Shown one piece after another: positions 22,660 through 29,342 of a stretch of 29,342 nt of DNA. The stretch covers positions 1-29,342 of the forward strand of contig CAYGJN010000017.1 in assembly GCA_964350135.1 (NCBI GenBank). The letters are read 5' to 3'. A program made the translations under genes and the position numbers. The DNA comes from CAYGJN01 sp964350135 (lineage in GTDB: Bacteria > Bdellovibrionota > Bacteriovoracia > Bacteriovoracales > Bacteriovoracaceae). The first letter of the stretch is position 1; each line of letters begins with the position of its first letter. The notes beneath the pieces were generated by a model. The model saw only the letters and a program-made list of their open reading frames with translations, had not been told where the DNA came from and made no database searches.

Positions 22660-24162
22660 GTGAAAAACTCAAGAACTCTTAAATTAAAGTCAAAATTCTT
22701 TATATATAGAGTACTTATATACTTCTCATTTCTTTTACTGCCAGTATGGGTGGCCAAGCTTAATGTTGCTAATATGGCCGTTCAGGTCTCAATGATGATG
22801 CTCTATATGGTCTTCATGGGTAGTCAGTGGTTCTTGCTTGGGAAAGAAGTTGATTACCGTCTTAAAATCTATTTCCGAGCAAATTCCTCAATTGATAGGA
22901 TTATTTATAGGCTCTTATTGGGAAAGCTGGTGATCCTTCTGTATTTTATCTGTTTAAGCTTTCTACCAGAGTCATTACTTAAACATTTTTTTTGGGGAAC
23001 TTGGGTTGTTTTGGGGCTTTTTTACTCCTGGCCTACTAGAGGGAAAATTATAAAAGAAACGATGACATCAAATTTTGGTGAATTTCGTTTTTTAGACTCA
23101 TTTGAAAGAACAATTATTTTTGTTTGTATCCTGATTATTGTTATCTCGATTCCTCAATTACCGGACATGCTTAATATAGAAGCTTTGAAGTTGAGTTTTG
23201 ATCCTCATGAGAAATTTAGTAAGATTTTTTGGGACTTTATGAGGATTAATTATTTTCCTTTTCTTAAGTATCCTCTCATTAATAAAATCGCTTGGTGTCT
23301 GCATTTCTATTTTATCGGCCTAACCTTTATGGTTCTTACGTTTTATGCAGTGACAAGGTACTTTGTTTCAAGAAGAGTTTCTATTCTTGGGGTGCTTGCA
23401 CTTCTTTCTACTTGGTCTTATCCAAAGCTTCTTGCGGAAAATTATCATTGGGCAATTACTAGTGGATATTTATTAACATGGATTTGGGCCATTCTTTGGG
23501 CAACAAAAAGTTCTACATATAGATGTGGTTTACTTCTAGGTTTGGTGAGCTTTTGGGGAACATTGATAAATCCATCTTATGCTCACCTTATGCCTGTCCA
23601 GGTGATTCTTCTTTACTATCTTTTCTTTAAATCAGAAACAGCCTGGTTTCGTCTGCAAGTTCTTAAGTATATGCTTTTTGGAATTATGCTTACGGTTTTA
23701 ATTTATACTTCTAAACTGCAAGCACTAAATTGGATTGAGCCTATGACATCTAAGGCTTTTTGGTTTTACATACTAAGGGCAATTGACCGTAAGGCATTTT
23801 ACTTTTTGTCATTTTTTGGAGTTATTCTTATTTTTGCCAAATACATGAATTACTTTTTAAAAAAAGAAGTTCTTATTATAAGTAATTGGCGTATTGATTT
23901 TAACAAACTTCGTGAGATATCAATTTGCTTATTTATTACTTTGTTCCTTAGTGTGTTTATTGACAGCACTCTAATCTATGGTTTTTCTATCTTTTGGATT
24001 TTAACATTTTTAAGCTTGCTTCCTGTTGAGTGGATCTTTCAGTCTATGACAGTCATGCGCTCAAGAAGAAATATTATTTATGCCGTTTATATTTTGATTT
24101 GTTTACTTGACTCGCATATTGAAGGACGAATTAAAATTCTTCTTAAAGTTTTAAATCTATAA
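22660..24162 (+). CDS. Unknown polytopic membrane protein, about 500 aa
   Basis: The product has roughly 12 to 14 predicted membrane segments separated by short basic loops, so it is an integral inner-membrane protein. Aromatic content (W, F, Y) is high. No family motif is recognised; its size and many helices would fit a GT-C-type glycosyltransferase or a lipid/polysaccharide-handling protein, but no catalytic residues can be pointed to. The start is GTG with GAGG nine bases upstream. It diverges from the fliD block, and its start region overlaps the sigma-28-like promoter of that block. Confidence 0.82.
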   Translation: MKNSRTLKLKSKFFIYRVLIYFSFLLLPVWVAKLNVANMAVQVSMMMLYMVFMGSQWFLLGKEVDYRLKIYFRANSSIDRIIYRLLLGKLVILLYFICLSFLPESLLKHFFWGTWVVLGLFYSWPTRGKIIKETMTSNFGEFRFLDSFERTIIFVCILIIVISIPQLPDMLNIEALKLSFDPHEKFSKIFWDFMRINYFPFLKYPLINKIAWCLHFYFIGLTFMVLTFYAVTRYFVSRRVSILGVLALLSTWSYPKLLAENYHWAITSGYLLTWIWAILWATKSSTYRCGLLLGLVSFWGTLINPSYAHLMPVQVILLYYLFFKSETAWFRLQVLKYMLFGIMLTVLIYTSKLQALNWIEPMTSKAFWFYILRAIDRKAFYFLSFFGVILIFAKYMNYFLKKEVLIISNWRIDFNKLREISICLFITLFLSVFIDSTLIYGFSIFWILTFLSLLPVEWIFQSMTVMRSRRNIIYAVYILICLLDSHIEGRIKILLKVLNL

Positions 24163-24189
24163 ACATTTAACTCAGTTATTTTTAAATCA

Positions 24190-24468
24190 TTGCAGCGAAC
24201 ACTTAATTACTCTAGACTAGAAGAGAGCTTGTTCCTTACGGAAGGGGATTATTTGTTTAAAACTGGGTTAACTAGAAATCTTTATCATCAGTTCTTAGAA
24301 TCTTATCAGAAAGCATCACCAGCACGCCATTCAAAGCCATTTGTATTTGTAGATGAACAAGGTATACGTCTTGTTGCAAATATTATGGAAGAAAGCGGTA
24401 AGGGTAACGAGATTGTTGCTATTACAGTGATTCAAGATGGATTTATGGAAGTTTTGTCCCTAGATTAA
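24190..24468 (+). CDS. Small protein of unknown function, 92 aa
   Basis: The 92-residue frame begins with TTG at 24190 and lies 27 bases after the membrane protein gene in the same direction. It is soluble, with mixed helix and strand (HSKPFVFVDEQGIRLVANIMEE, NEIVAITVIQDGFMEVLSL) and no motif I recognise. No clear ribosome-binding site precedes the TTG, so the true start is uncertain. Real coding character is suggested by length and balanced composition, not by homology. Confidence 0.6.
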   Translation: MQRTLNYSRLEESLFLTEGDYLFKTGLTRNLYHQFLESYQKASPARHSKPFVFVDEQGIRLVANIMEESGKGNEIVAITVIQDGFMEVLSLD

Positions 24469-24844
24469 ATAATCTAAAGACAAATCAATGCCTAAGAGTT
24501 GTTCAGGTTACAAATTTACTTTGTAAGAACTTACTTTACGCTCTGCCAAGAGACCAATTTAAATGGTAGATTTTTGACACCATTGTGAAAAACTAATCAG
24601 TAAAATTTATTGTTAATACTTAAAAGCAAGATCTTATAAATATAATTTTGATAGCAATGAGCTAAGTAATTAAAATTAAAAGAAAATATTTAAGAATAGT
24701 TTTACACATTAAAGTCGTTTCATAAAGATGAAATGTGAATAACTGTTTGAGTTCGGTGGATAAATATCCCAGGTCAAGAATTAATTAACTAAAAAGGCAA
24801 AAAATATGTCAGAAGATTACAGAATACTGGTCTAGTAACGTAGA
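24469..24844 (+). other. Non-coding gap, AT-rich, with a tiny interrupted ORF at the right end
   Basis: This 376-base stretch holds no gene, tRNA or strong terminator that I can see. A short inverted repeat GGATA-AA-TATCC lies at 24758-24769. At 24806-24835 an ATG opens a 9-residue ORF, MSEDYRILV, that resembles the first strand of response-regulator receiver domains before it meets TAG; it may be a chance match or the remnant of a lost regulator. Confidence 0.4.
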
Positions 24845-25480
24845 TTACCCGAGTTTTGAGCTCGGACATATGCTTTCAAGTTCGCAGAGGTCGCATTGAG
24901 GTCTTCTAGCGATACATCTTCTTCTTCCATGAAAAATAATAAGATGACTAAGCTCGGTCCAATCCTTTTGATTAAAAAGTTTTGTAAGATCTTTTTCAAT
25001 TTTAAGAGGGTCATTTGATTGAGTAAGCTTTAAAAGATTAGAAATTCTTTTTACATGCGTATCAACAACAATCCCTTCATTTATATTAAACGCATTACCA
25101 AGCACAACATTAGCAGTTTTTCTTCCTACTCCAGCAAGAGCAACAAGTTGATCGATGTCTTTAGGAACTTCAGATTGGTAAAGTGAGACAAGATCTTTGG
25201 CACAGGAGATAATGTTTTTGGCCTTGTTTTTAAAAAAACCAGTGCTTCTAATAATTTCCTCAATATCTTCTTGTTTTGCCTTAGAAAGTTTTTGAGGCGT
25301 AGGGTATTTTTTGAATAAAACAGGTGTAACCATATTAACTCTAACATCCGTACATTGAGCAGAAAGGATCGTTGCAATAAGGAGCTGAAATGGAGTTTCA
25401 TGATATAGTTCACAATGTGCATTGGGATAGGTTTTCTTTAAAATTTTTATGGCCTTAAGAGCTCGTTCTTGCTTTTTCAA
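24845..25480 (-). CDS. nth: Endonuclease III
   Basis: This DNA glycosylase/AP lyase removes oxidised pyrimidines. The 211-residue protein has the helix-hairpin-helix LAGVGRKTANVVL with catalytic K121, the catalytic aspartate D140 (VDTHV), and the [4Fe-4S] cluster ligands C189-x6-C196-x2-C199-x5-C205. The length equals E. coli Nth (211). It is encoded alone on the minus strand, divergent from the sigma-54 activator across an 85-bp gap. Confidence 0.96.
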   Translation of the reverse strand: MKKQERALKAIKILKKTYPNAHCELYHETPFQLLIATILSAQCTDVRVNMVTPVLFKKYPTPQKLSKAKQEDIEEIIRSTGFFKNKAKNIISCAKDLVSLYQSEVPKDIDQLVALAGVGRKTANVVLGNAFNINEGIVVDTHVKRISNLLKLTQSNDPLKIEKDLTKLFNQKDWTELSHLIIFHGRRRCIARRPQCDLCELESICPSSKLG

Positions 25481-25565
25481 AAATGAAATTCCTTAATAAT
25501 TATTTATCAATATATTTATTCCATCTTCGCCGCCTTGTATAGCATAACCCTAAAAAGGAGAGAGG

Positions 25566-26489
25566 ATGAATGATATTTCAATTTATGCAAGAGCGAGGTG
25601 TCCTGTATTAATCTTAGGTCCTAGTGGTAGTGGTAAATCAAGACTCGCGAGAAAAATTCATAATGCCTCTAATGGTAAGCAGCCATACTATCAAATTAAT
25701 ATTGCTTCAATTAATTCATCTCTTTTTGAAAGTGAACTATTTGGTCATGAAAAAGGATCGTTTACAGGAGCAAGTTCAGAGAAAAAAGGGTTTTTAGAGA
25801 AGGTTGCTTGTGGAACTTTGTTCATAGATGAGATTGGAGAGCTAGATCTTATTCATCAAAAAAAATTGCTTCAGGTTTTAGAAGAAGGCAGTTTTTATCC
25901 TGTAGGTTCTCGTCAGCTTAAACTATTCAAAGGGAAGATAATTTTTGCAACTAATAAAGACCTTAAAGGCCTAATAAAAAAAGGACTTTTTAGAGAAGAT
26001 CTTTACTATCGAATTAATATTTTAACTATTAGGCAAAAACCCTTAGCTGGTAATAAGCAGATGATTAGAGAGCTTGTAAAAGAATTTAATAATGATTTTG
26101 CAAAAGTCTACAAAAGACCAACGCTTACTTTCTCCCTGGAGGGTTTAAACTCTCTTGAGCTACACTCTTGGCCTGGTAATATTCGCGAACTTAAAAACTG
26201 TATCGAGTATTTTCATATATTAGGACTGTCTAAAGTTTGTACGCCTGAGATAGCACTCAAAATCAATTTCGAATCTGACATAGTCCTAGGGGAATACAAG
26301 CAAGCGCAAGAGGACTTTGAGAGAGAATATTTTACACGAATGCTAAATTTGCATAGGGGAAAAGTTAACCAAACGTCTAAAATTATAGGGGTGAGTAAAT
26401 CCACGCTTATTGCAAAGATCAGAAAGTATGGTATCAATACCAACTATATTAGACTGAAAGAACAAGTAGCTATTGCTTATGAATTTTAA
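25566..26489 (+). CDS. Sigma-54 activator with AAA+ and HTH domains but no receiver
   Basis: The 307-residue protein is an enhancer-binding-protein core: Walker A GPSGSGKS (18-25), the sigma-54 contact loop GSFTGA (64-69, GAFTGA in most relatives), Walker B TLFIDEIGEL (84-93), arginine-finger segment FREDLYYRINI and the C-terminal Fis-type helix-turn-helix KVNQTSKIIGVSKSTLIAKIRKYGI. There is essentially no N-terminal regulatory domain; the AAA+ core begins within about 15 residues, as in PspF-type activators. A purine-rich AGGAGAGAGG precedes the ATG. It overlaps rlmE by 11 bases. Targets are unknown; in this region flagellar or envelope genes are plausible. Confidence 0.93.
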   Translation: MNDISIYARARCPVLILGPSGSGKSRLARKIHNASNGKQPYYQINIASINSSLFESELFGHEKGSFTGASSEKKGFLEKVACGTLFIDEIGELDLIHQKKLLQVLEEGSFYPVGSRQLKLFKGKIIFATNKDLKGLIKKGLFREDLYYRINILTIRQKPLAGNKQMIRELVKEFNNDFAKVYKRPTLTFSLEGLNSLELHSWPGNIRELKNCIEYFHILGLSKVCTPEIALKINFESDIVLGEYKQAQEDFEREYFTRMLNLHRGKVNQTSKIIGVSKSTLIAKIRKYGINTNYIRLKEQVAIAYEF

Positions 26490-27072
26490 GGTAAAAGACC
26501 ATTATTATAATAAGGCCAAGAAAGAAAAGTTTCTTGCTCGTAGTATTTATAAACTTGAGGAGATTGATAAGAAGTACTCTGTTTTAAAACGAGGAGATTT
26601 AGTTTTAGACTTGGGATATTATCCGGGTTCATGGATTCAATATACAAGTAAAAAAGTCGGAGATGAGGGGAAAGTTTTAGGGATTGATATTCAACCAGTG
26701 AATGAGAGTCTCTTAAGTGAAAATAACGTAAGACTGTGGGAAATGGACGCTTTTGAGCTAAGTGATGTCAAAGAACTCGAGATTGAGAGAAAGTTTAACG
26801 TTGTTTTATCCGATATGGCTCCTAAGACGACAGGTATTAAATCAGTGGATCAGATCAGAAGTCTTGATTTGGTGGAAAAAGTCTTTGGAATACTAGATAT
26901 TTTTTTAGTACCTGGAGGTTCTTTAGTTGTAAAAGTTTTTGAGAGTAACGATGCTCAGGTTTTTTTAAAGTCTCAGAAAAAGAGATTTGAGAAGATTAAC
27001 AACCTTCGCCCAAAGTCGACAAGATCTGTAAGCAAAGAGTTTTTTGTCATCGCCCAGGGATTTAAGGCATAA
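26479..27072 (+). CDS. rlmE: 23S rRNA 2'-O-methyltransferase RlmE (FtsJ)
   Basis: RlmE methylates the ribose of U2552 in 23S rRNA. The 197-residue protein keeps the K-D-K-E catalytic residues: K25 (ARSIYKL), D112 (LSDMAP), K152 (VVKVF) and E187 (SKEFFV). The SAM-binding loop reads DLGYYPGSW (44-52), where most RlmE proteins have DLGAAPGGW. The ATG at 26479 is preferred to a TTG two codons upstream; no clear ribosome-binding site is seen, and the 11-base overlap with the activator gene suggests coupling. Confidence 0.9.
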   Translation: MNFKVKDHYYNKAKKEKFLARSIYKLEEIDKKYSVLKRGDLVLDLGYYPGSWIQYTSKKVGDEGKVLGIDIQPVNESLLSENNVRLWEMDAFELSDVKELEIERKFNVVLSDMAPKTTGIKSVDQIRSLDLVEKVFGILDIFLVPGGSLVVKVFESNDAQVFLKSQKKRFEKINNLRPKSTRSVSKEFFVIAQGFKA

Positions 27073-27089
27073 TAGATTATGGTGATTTT

Positions 27090-28325
27090 TTGAAGAATAA
27101 ATTTAAAATTATAATACCAACAGCAATCATAGGACTTACGGCATTAATTGTTAGCTGTAACCAGTTATATACTAGTTGGCAGGAAGATAATAATAAGAGA
27201 ATTCATGAAGAAATCTCGGATAGTCTTTCAAAGCAAATTACTGAGACCGAACTACCAAGCAAGATATCTTTAGATGATGATGACTTTTTAGTTAATTACT
27301 CTATAGATGAAGACCTAACAAATTATATAAAAAAACAAATCAAAAAAAATTCACCTGATTATATTTCTGTTGTAGTTATTGATAATGAAACAGGTGCGAT
27401 TGTTTCAGCTATTGATCATACGAGAGCTCTTAAAAACTTTAATAGAAAGCTTGCTTTTTCAAGTACTCACCCTGCAGCTAGTATCTTTAAGGTTGTGAGC
27501 GCTGCAGACTTAATTGAGAATACTTCATTAGATAAAAATAGTGTTGTTCCGGTTAATGGTAGAGGTACAACGTTATACCGATATCAATTGAAGGATAAGC
27601 ATACCAAATGGACTCGGTACCTAGATCTAAAGAAAGCTTTTGCAATTTCTAACAATGCTGTTTTTGGTAAAGCAAGTCTTCAAAACTCTAATGCTAAAAG
27701 TATTGTTGAGATGGGTAGCTCGTTTGGCTTTAATCAAGATATTATGAGCGATATCCATTTACCTAAATCAACTCTTTACCCACCAGAGTCTGACTTTCAA
27801 CAAGCAGAGGTTGCCTCAGGGTTTAATAAAAAAACATCAATGAGTCCTCTTCATGGAGCAGTGATTGCTTCTATTGTTTCTAATAACGGGACATTCAAAG
27901 AGCCCTATCTTATAGAATCTCTCATCGCCCTTGATGGAAGTGATGATCAAGAAGAGATTCCTCTTGAGAGAAAATCCAAAAGAGTCATTGAGGAACAAAC
28001 TGCTCTTGAGCTGCAATCAATGATGGAGATGACGGTTAGCAGAGGAACTGCAAAATCGGCTTTTAGGAGATTAAATAGATCCCTTAAAGAAGATTATTCA
28101 ATAGGTGGAAAGACTGGAAGTATTACAGGTGGTCTTCCTTATGGAAAAAGAGATTGGTTTATTGCATATGCAAAGCCAAAAGATCAAACTTCAAACTCCG
28201 GGATATCGCTTTGTGTTATGGTGGTTAATCTAGAAAAATGGAGAATTAAATCCTCTTCCCTAGCAAGAAAGATTATTGAGTATTATCATAAGAGGTCTAA
28301 ACAGCATATAACGAAAGGCTTTTAA
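27090..28325 (+). CDS. Penicillin-binding transpeptidase-domain protein, probable lipoprotein
   Basis: The 411-residue protein has a short basic start, a hydrophobic segment and a lipobox-like LIVSC ending at C23, so it is probably a membrane-anchored lipoprotein. The active-site motifs of the transpeptidase fold occur in order: S131-I-F-K134, S187-N-N189 and K341-T-G. The non-catalytic PBP dimerisation domain and a glycosyltransferase domain are absent, so it is a compact transpeptidase-only enzyme, similar in layout to stand-alone D,D-transpeptidases. TTG start at 27090 with weak GGTGAT upstream. It is 17 bases after rlmE and 3 bases before lepB, consistent with an operon. Confidence 0.85.
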   Translation: MKNKFKIIIPTAIIGLTALIVSCNQLYTSWQEDNNKRIHEEISDSLSKQITETELPSKISLDDDDFLVNYSIDEDLTNYIKKQIKKNSPDYISVVVIDNETGAIVSAIDHTRALKNFNRKLAFSSTHPAASIFKVVSAADLIENTSLDKNSVVPVNGRGTTLYRYQLKDKHTKWTRYLDLKKAFAISNNAVFGKASLQNSNAKSIVEMGSSFGFNQDIMSDIHLPKSTLYPPESDFQQAEVASGFNKKTSMSPLHGAVIASIVSNNGTFKEPYLIESLIALDGSDDQEEIPLERKSKRVIEEQTALELQSMMEMTVSRGTAKSAFRRLNRSLKEDYSIGGKTGSITGGLPYGKRDWFIAYAKPKDQTSNSGISLCVMVVNLEKWRIKSSSLARKIIEYYHKRSKQHITKGF

Positions 28326-28328
28326 AAC

Positions 28329-29108
28329 ATGTCATCATTTATTGAAAAGCTTGGGTTTTCAAATAAATCAAAACCAAAAGAAGTTACAGAAAAAAGAGTT
28401 ATTAAAGAGGTTAAATCAATCCTTGTTATTGTTGTTATCGTTTTTGCTTTTAGATCTAGCTTTTTTGAACCCTTTAAAATTCCATCTGGATCAATGATTC
28501 CAACTCTTATGATTGGAGATTTTATTTTAGTCAATAAACTCTCATATGGAATTAAAGTCCCTTTTTCAGATATGTATAGTGATCCTATCTATTTGGCAGA
28601 ATTTAGTGGGCCAAAAAGAGGGGATGTGATTGTTTTTAAATATCCACTCGATGAAAATATTAATTATATAAAACGTGTCATTGGTCTTCCTGGTGATAAG
28701 ATTGAAATGACAGATAAAATTCTTTATATAAATGATGTTCAGATCAATGCAGAACCTATGTCGGAAGAAGCGGCTAAGGCCATTCAGGATGACTTAGAGT
28801 TTAAATTTCAAACGAGAAGCTTTAAGTATTTCACTGCAAGCACTGGTGATAAAAAGCATACAATTATTCTTGATGATGATGGTTATCACTCTATTAACCT
28901 AAGTCCCTTTACTGTTCCCCAAGGAAAGTATTTTGTCATGGGTGATAATAGAGATTTTTCATCTGATTCTAGAATGTGGGGATTTGTTGATCATCGTTTA
29001 GTTAAAGGAAAAGCATTATTTGTTTGGTTTTCTTCTAATCTTCCTTTTTTTGGTTCAGAGCATGAGTTTAAATTCCGCCCTTCTAGAATTGGTCATGGAA
29101 TTAACTAG
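28329..29108 (+). CDS. lepB: Signal peptidase I
   Basis: LepB removes signal peptides on the periplasmic face of the inner membrane. A single membrane anchor spans residues 30-46, followed by the Ser-Lys dyad: S55 in IPSGSMIPTL and K115 in YIKRVIGLPGD, then the MGDNRDFSSDSRMWG motif. The length of 259 is within the family range. The gene follows the transpeptidase gene by three bases and converges on the next gene with a four-base overlap. Confidence 0.97.
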   Translation: MSSFIEKLGFSNKSKPKEVTEKRVIKEVKSILVIVVIVFAFRSSFFEPFKIPSGSMIPTLMIGDFILVNKLSYGIKVPFSDMYSDPIYLAEFSGPKRGDVIVFKYPLDENINYIKRVIGLPGDKIEMTDKILYINDVQINAEPMSEEAAKAIQDDLEFKFQTRSFKYFTASTGDKKHTIILDDDGYHSINLSPFTVPQGKYFVMGDNRDFSSDSRMWGFVDHRLVKGKALFVWFSSNLPFFGSEHEFKFRPSRIGHGIN

Positions 29109-29342
29109 TCTTTGAGCTGAACTCTAGTAGCTCCATCATTGCCCTCAAAAGCGTCATTAAAAATAAATTGGCTATCTGATTTCAGTTTATTATGCAGCCA
29201 GTTTTTCAAAACGCCGGTGCCATGTCCATGAATTAAAACAAGAAAAGGTATTTCACCACTGATTAGATAAGAGAGGCTTCTTTCTGTGATATTTTGAAAT
29301 TCGCTTAACCTCATTCCACGGCAATCAATCTCAGACTTAATA
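29105..29342 (-). CDS. mutS2: C-terminal Smr domain of a MutS2-like protein (partial)
   Basis: The frame is open from the window end to the stop at 29105-29107 and encodes an Smr domain: IDCRGMRLSEF (usual start L-D-L-R/H-G) followed by the hallmark LIHGHGTGVLKNWL. This domain forms the nuclease end of MutS2, which acts on branched DNA or stalled ribosomes, but free-standing Smr proteins also exist and the upstream part is outside the window. Confidence 0.75.
   Translation of the reverse strand, partial: IKSEIDCRGMRLSEFQNITERSLSYLISGEIPFLVLIHGHGTGVLKNWLHNKLKSDSQFIFNDAFEGNDGATRVQLKD

Noticed and set aside
1..29342. CRISPR arrays, insertion sequences, tRNA or rRNA genes, prophage or toxin-antitoxin modules
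   Set aside because: No repeated spacer pattern, transposase-like frame, cloverleaf or rRNA-like segment was seen; the window reads as ordinary core and flagellar chromosome.

Overview
The window is AT-rich chromosomal DNA, densely packed with genes, from a flagellated Gram-negative bacterium. Lipid A and heptose enzymes (LpxH-like, RfaE2-like, GT9), lipoprotein-type signals, two short flagellins and RNase J together suggest Bdellovibrionota, most likely a Bacteriovorax/Halobacteriovorax-type predator. That assignment is inference from gene content and style; no rRNA gene is present to confirm it.

Layout. (1) 1-2437: the tail of a probable ftsZ and its terminator, convergent with a minus-strand udk-rnj pair whose genes overlap. 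(2) 2532-6908: a tight plus-strand run with an orphan peptide-binding protein, prmA, rsmE, an RDD membrane protein and an ADP-heptose-type adenylyltransferase (rfaE2). (3) 6909-10854: two flagellin genes, each with its own sigma-28-like promoter, leader and hairpin terminator, then a PilZ protein and an LpxH-like phosphoesterase. (4) 10835-22393: a long, nearly gapless minus-strand block read as fliD, fliS, a FliT-like protein, a 32-aa small ORF, a stand-alone Maf N-terminal-domain protein, a GT9 protein, a 44-aa small ORF, a second GT9 protein, an unknown helical protein, histidine kinase, receiver, nadK and recN. (5) 22405-22660: a control region with a sigma-28-like promoter facing fliD and, about 90 nt downstream, a strong intrinsic terminator before fliD is reached. 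(6) 22660-29108: a large unknown membrane protein, a small unknown protein, nth (minus strand), then a plus-strand cluster of a receiver-less sigma-54 activator, rlmE, a transpeptidase lipoprotein and lepB. The window ends inside the Smr domain of a MutS2-like gene.

How it fits together. The core theme is the flagellar filament: its subunits, cap (FliD), chaperones (FliS, FliT-like) and probable glycosylation (Maf-type domain, two GT9 enzymes, nearby RfaE2), with a PilZ c-di-GMP protein alongside. Regulation appears layered. Sigma-28-like promoters drive both flagellins and the fliD side. The first flagellin leader presents ACGGA in the loop of a perfect hairpin, as expected of a CsrA target. 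The orphan promoter-terminator unit upstream of fliD predicts a short RNA with a stretch complementary to the Shine-Dalgarno region of flagellin 1. fliD itself seems to use a non-AUG start. These are the most promising undescribed elements. All promoter, RNA and start-codon calls were made by eye.
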